NCBI GenBank assembly: GCA_037954325.1
Contig: JBBMNZ010000021.1
Location: 13,627,116 to 13,691,115 of the forward strand
DNA length: 64,000 bases
Source: Fistularia commersonii
Lineage: Eukaryota > Chordata > Actinopteri > Syngnathiformes > Fistulariidae
Reading direction: 5' to 3'
In this document: one piece after another, positions 59,646-64,000 of the stretch
Position numbering within the stretch: position 1 is the first letter of the stretch
How the letters are laid out: every line of letters starts with the position of its first letter
The notes under the pieces: model-generated
What the model was told of the DNA's origin: nothing
What the model saw: the letters and a program-made list of their open reading frames with translations, nothing else
Database searches by the model: none
Translations under genes and position numbers: made by a program

Positions 59646-61266
59646 TGCTCTGAAATGACGCATTGATTCACAGTCTTCTATATTTTCTCATCTGGCTCAC
59701 TATTACAGCGTGAGTCAATTGACGCCGTATTTCTCTCTCTCTCTCTTTCTCTTTCTCTTTCTCTTTCACTCCCACTCTCTCTGTTTTTACTTTTCTCCCG
59801 TTTTCTCTCTCTCTCTCTCCGTCTCCTTCCCCTCGTCCCGGAGTATCGGGGCGCAGCCGCTACGGGAGAAGCGGCGTTTCTCGCCTCCGTGAGAGGTGAA
59901 CGCGCGAAGGTGCGGTGTGATTCCTGTCCGTGCGTGTCGTTTATTGCGGTTTGTCAGGCACATGTTTCCCCGCAGCGCACGTGCGCGCTGTGCACGGTGT
60001 GTGGGCACCCGGTCGGCAGGCCCGTACAATGTTTCTGACTGTATGTTTGAGCAGATGCCAGTTTTTTTTTTCTTTTTTAATGCGTGTGTGTATTTATACA
60101 TGTGAGGGAGGATTTGCCAGTGGGTATTTGGACCCTGTGGTTTTGCACACACACACACACACACACACACACCCGCACACTGCACTCTGCAACTCCACCC
60201 TGTGACCCCCCACACACACACACACACACACATGCACACACGCGTACAACCACAGTCATGCGTGCAACACATCCTCCCACTCCTAAAGAGTTTATCCAGA
60301 ATCAATAGATGCTTTTTAATGCCTCTCGCTGTCGTACAAATGTGAAACTGGAGTGCAGGATCACAAATACAGCGTCCGGGGTCCGGCGCTGGGGACACGC
60401 CTTTATTTCCAGCCTTTCCTCGCCCCTTTCTCGCTTTCTCTCCAGGCATCTGCTACGTGACTGTGCATCGCCGGGGTAACGGCGCAGGGGGGAGGAAAGA
60501 AGGGGGGGGGGGACGCACCTACACAAGTGTTAATAATGAGAATCGTCTCATTTGCGTTTTCCTTCCGAGGGTCTCCGAGATGTTTTATTTATTTCACGGC
60601 CATGTTTGTTCAAAAGGCTGCAGGTTTCTCTCCCGGTGATGTTCTTGCATTTATGAGGCGTTTCCAGCTGCAAGTTCTATTTCGAAACACCTTATTAAAA
60701 TTCTTAATTTTTTTTTTTTTTTTTTTTTTTTGCAGAATTGATAGATTACTGCAACCGTACTTATTAATGAGTTATTAACCGCCAGAATTGCACACGGCTG
60801 AGGGACTTTTGCTGATGGCTTGTTTGAAAGTGAAAACTCGAGAACCTCTCTTAATGACCTAGGAACATTTATAACCGCAACCCTGGTGGCTTAATAGGAA
60901 GTGAGAAACTCATCACCCTTTCCTAATGACTAGCATTTATAACTGAGGATACCTGGAGTTTAATGTGAACAAAATTACTTTCGATTTTTGCACCTGTAAT
61001 TACATACCCCCCCCCCCCAAAAAAAAAAAAGAAAAAAAAAAAGAAAAATCCATGACTCCTTTGCTCTTTCACATGATAAAAAAAAAATTCCCCTTTTTCA
61101 TAATTACCCCTCCGTATTTCCACCGTAATTTCATGCTGGTAACTGATAGAGACAGGATATTCAGACGGGGATAGGGGGGTTATTCACACCCCGGACACAA
61201 CAGGGAGGGGTTCGTATGTCACGCAGGTTGTGCCTCGTTCATTCATTCGTTGTCGGGATACGACAC
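58498..61266 (-). other. celf4: upstream celf4 intron, part 8
   Basis: No exon recognised. Microsatellites: (GT)n 59599-59641, (CT)n 59733-59770, (CA)n 60146-60173 and 60211-60232, G run 60504-60512, T run 60711-60731. 60740-60950 is complex and repeat-poor with ATTAATGAGTTATTAACCGC, possibly conserved. 61007-61050 is C/A-rich. Confidence 0.55.
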
Positions 61267-61269
61267 GTC

Positions 61270-61400
61270 ATATGGCACGTGTCAAACTCGCGGCCCGCGG
61301 GCCGAAAGTGGCCCGCCGTCTCATTTTATGTGGCCCGCGAGATCATCTTAAAAGCTCCGATTGTCTTAAAATAAATAAGTCAAACGCGTGCATTGACCAT
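61270..61400. mobile_element. hAT terminal fragment
   Basis: CACGTGTCAAACTCGCGGCC followed by CGCGGGCCGAAAGTGGCCCG and ATGTGGCCCGCGAGATCAT is the well-known terminal sequence of vertebrate hAT elements. The matching other end was not found, so the right limit is approximate. Confidence 0.6.
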
Positions 61401-61740
61401 AAACTACATTTCCCACGTGTATCAGCATCAATGCCATTTTCAACAAGAGGAATTGAGAAATACAAATGATCCCTAAATGTTCAGGAACAGAAAAGTTGAT
61501 GGGAAGGAGAATACATGTTTGTATTCATGTATGCATGAATACATGAATACAATCTATGTCAGCATTTTGACACCGAACACAGAGCTAAGTAGGCTAAAGT
61601 TAGCCTTCCGAGAAAACAACAAATTGTCCAAGAATCAAAATCCAAAATGTTACATATACATTTGCATAGATTCTATGCAAATGCATTCAAATGCGTTTGA
61701 TCTGAATGAAAAATAAATGCAGTTATTTAACATTAAGGAG

Positions 61741-62019
61741 TACCGTAATTTCCGGACGATAAGCCGGGACTTTTTTCACGTAAACAACGATGCGGCTAAT
61801 AGATGGACTTTTTTGGGTGGGGGACGCTAACGAGCTTCACGCCGCTAAAATGTTTATCCTCGTCACATCGGACCGATGAAATGACCGGAAAATTCTGAGT
61901 CCGTTCGACGCCGACACCGAAGAAGACGACTTTGACGGTTTTAGTGCGCAGGAGGAAGTTAGCGATCGGCTAGCCGGTGCGGCTTATATTGAGTGCTCGC
62001 TAGTCTGAAAATTACGGTA
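61741..62019. mobile_element. pogo/Tigger-like MITE (TACCGTAATTTCCGGAC)
   Basis: TACCGTAATTTCCGGACGAT at the left and the inverse CTAGTCTGAAAATTACGGTA at the right, 279 bp including a TA at each end. The interior encodes an acidic scrap, FDADTEEDDFDGFSAQEEVS, probably left from an ancestral transposase frame. Confidence 0.78.
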
Positions 62020-62187
62020 GTTGCATTTATTTTCCATTACTTTTAGTTACATTTACACTGTTATCGTTACATGCGGCCCATAAACACAAGTTTATGATCG
62101 TTCTTTTATCCGGTTTATCTGCATTAGTTCCCGATGAGTGAAAACCAGCTAAGAAATCCCGCCGGTAAGACGGCGGGTCGGTTAAAC

Positions 62188-62327
62188 CGGGATTTCCCAA
62201 CCAGTGTGCTCTTCCTTCCACTAGATGGCAACAGGTAGTGAATTAACCTGTTTATATTTGGTGATGTTTGGTGATGTTTCGAATGTAAAATACGCGCCGT
62301 GGCTCAAATAAGGTTGGGAAAACTCCG
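62188..62327. mobile_element. 140-bp hAT MITE with perfect 8-bp target duplication
   Basis: Termini CGGGATTTCCCAACC and GGTTGGGAAAACTCCG are inverted repeats. The flanks GGTTAAAC (62180-62187 and 62328-62335) are identical 8-mers, as hAT insertion requires. GCGCCGTGGCTCAAATAAGG near the right end matches a common vertebrate hAT terminus. It carries a CTCF-like core. Confidence 0.9.
62218..62230 (+). promoter_or_regulatory. CTCF-like motif inside a hAT MITE
   Basis: CCACTAGATGGCA fits the CTCF core CCASYAGRKGGC at every position. Confidence 0.45.
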
Positions 62328-62335
62328 GGTTAAAC

Positions 62336-62527
62336 AGTCAGAACTAGCAGTAGGCGGAGACGACTTAGCAAACAAATCCCGAGTCTCGCTGCAAATCCAC
62401 GGACGCCATTTCAACCCTCCTGTCCACGCCGTCTTCACGTACACCTGTTGTTTTTTTTTTTTTTTTTTTCAAAATCGTAATGTAGGAGTTGCTTGTTTAC
62501 CTCAAATCTCTCCTGACACTTCGCCGG

Positions 62528-62568
<41 letters not shown>

Positions 62569-63125
62569 GGCAGCAGCCCTCAGAGCTTTGTCTGATGTAC
62601 GCTAACAGCCCACAGCCGTGCTTACAGGGCATTTTCACTCAGAAGCGTAATCCCCTTTTCTCTCAACTCACCTGGCGCCGAGAACAGAACCAAATACTCC
62701 AGAAAACTTTCCGAGTATAAAGGTTGGGGAGCAAGTTGGACGGTGAAAAGCGCATCGGGACGCCGAGCGGAGGGATGAGAGGCTTTAGGGGAGGGAAGGG
62801 ATTTCTTTTCCAGGGCTTTGGATGCAGAGGCCTGTGAGTGAAGGGCGGAAAGGGTAGATGTTCGAACGCTTCCCCCGCCTTTCGGTTTCCCCCCCGGTCA
62901 AGTCAATGTTTTCTTTGTAATTAACTCATTTATTTTGTTTTGCTGGATTTAATTCCGACGGCGGTGCGGCGCCTCCTCTCCTCGTACGCAGAGATTTGCA
63001 AAGCATCTCGGTCTGTCCGGCTACATTACCTCTCCTTACCCGACCCTCAACTTCGATCAGTGCAACCCTGAAACCATCCTCCGCTGGCGAACGCCTCGCT
63101 AGCCGGTTATTTTATTTCAAAAATA
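62336..63125 (-). other. celf4: upstream celf4 intron, part 9
   Basis: T run 62450-62469 and (CA)n 62531-62564; otherwise unique sequence without coding signal. Confidence 0.55.
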
Positions 63126-63149
63126 AGTTAATTGCAACTGGCACGCTGG

Positions 63150-63260
63150 CGCGGCGGCTAACCGGAGTCCAAAAACATGCGGGAGGTTCACCGGGGACCG
63201 TAAAAAAGCCCGGACGTGTGAATGACGTTGTCAAAATCTTCTCGCCGTGGCAACCGGACT
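63150..63260 (+). mobile_element. L2-like retroposon fragment
   Basis: GTCCAAAAACATGCGGGAGG, TTCACCGGGGACC and CCGTGGCAACCGGACTTGAT correspond to 22908-22990. It leads directly into the tandem repeat on its right. Confidence 0.55.
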
Positions 63261-63261
63261 T

Positions 63262-63925
63262 GATTTTCATCTTGAAGAATCTTCTTGAAGAAATTTAAAT
63301 CCAGTTGCCGAGAAAGGAAATTTTAACAGAAATAATTTGAGGTCTCCGTATGACTTGTGAGCGAGAATTTATATCTTTACAAGATGTGTGAATGAGAGAT
63401 GATATCATTTTTTGTTGCGTCTCTGGAGGCTCTCAGTCATCCGGGTCATTTTCTTCGGGAAGAATCTTGATGGAAGAAAATAAAGTCCAATTGCCACGAC
63501 ACACAGATTTTGACAAAAAAACATTTTATGTATTTATATGACGTGCGAATGAGAGGGTGAATGAATATATAGCTTTTCCAAGATGTGTGAATGAAGGATT
63601 ATATCATTTTATGCGGCGTCTGTGGAGGCTCTCAGTCACCCAGGTCATTTTTTTCATGACAAAAATTGACAAAAATACTTTTGTGTCTCTATACAACTTG
63701 TGAACGGGAGGCGGAATGAATTTATAACTTTACAAAATGTGTGAATGAGAGATTACATCTCATTATTATATATTTTTAGATTATATATTTTATGCGGCGT
63801 CTGTGGAGGCTCCCTGTCATCAAGGTCATGGTCAATTCTTAAAAATCATTTTATGTATTTATATGACGTGTGAACGAGAGGATGAATGAATTTATATTGT
63901 TCCATGAGAGATAATATCATTCTAT
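63262..63925. repeat. ~180-200 bp minisatellite, about four units
   Basis: The phrase GTGGAGGCTCTCAGTCA recurs at 63422, 63621 and 63802 (spacing 199 and 181). GACGTGTGAACGAGAGGATG and AATGAATTTATA recur between them. A partial first unit begins with the GAAGAATCTTCTTGAAG block at about 63275, echoed near 63457. Confidence 0.8.
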
Positions 63926-64000
63926 CAGAATCAGAATAATTTATTGATCCCCCAGGGGGGAAATTGCTTTTAGTTGAAAGCAGCTCCTGCTACAGAGTCA
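63926..64000 (+). mobile_element. retroposon tail cut by window edge
   Basis: AATTTATTGATCCCCCAGGG and GGGAAATTGC belong to the same class of tail as 54557-54595. It continues beyond 64000. Confidence 0.6.

Noticed and set aside
59787..60449. 220-codon minus-strand frame with Val-Cys repeats
   Set aside because: Driven by (CA)n/(GT)n repeats; no domain.

Overview
The window reads as vertebrate, most likely ray-finned fish, nuclear DNA. Exons are short, bounded by canonical splice sites and separated by long introns. Dinucleotide microsatellites are very dense, and the repeats (hAT, Tc1, pogo/Tigger and L2-like families) are of types common in teleosts. There is no operon structure or plasmid/phage signal, and almost every long open frame is a low-complexity or chance frame.

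The one supported gene is celf4, a CUGBP/Elav-like neuronal RNA-binding protein, on the minus strand. Ten exons (19003 down to 5547) are joined by consistent splice phases into 368 codons plus stop. They cover the end of RRM1, all of RRM2, the Ala/Gln/Pro-rich linker and all of RRM3 up to the natural stop. The 5' exons (start codon and RNP motifs of RRM1) were not found, so 19004-64000 reads as part of one upstream intron longer than 45 kb.

Layout: 1-5480 is gene-downstream DNA with three DNA-transposon relics and possible 3'UTR. 5481-12948 holds nine compact exons with microsatellites in their introns. 12949-18954 is an intron with a ~680 bp pentanucleotide satellite. 19004-64000 is intron with transposon relics, a ~630 bp tetranucleotide satellite, a ~190 bp minisatellite at the right edge, and several complex low-repeat segments that could be conserved regulatory elements.

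The most interesting signal concerns splicing of celf4 itself. CELF proteins bind UG-rich RNA, and two short celf4 introns carry long (UG)n tracts, in the sense of the transcript, at both ends, one of them in place of a normal pyrimidine tract. The same gene shows a GC-AG intron, tandem acceptors and a strong 5' splice site 66 nt after the stop codon. Together these suggest, but do not prove, auto- or cross-regulated splicing. No new protein-coding system was found.
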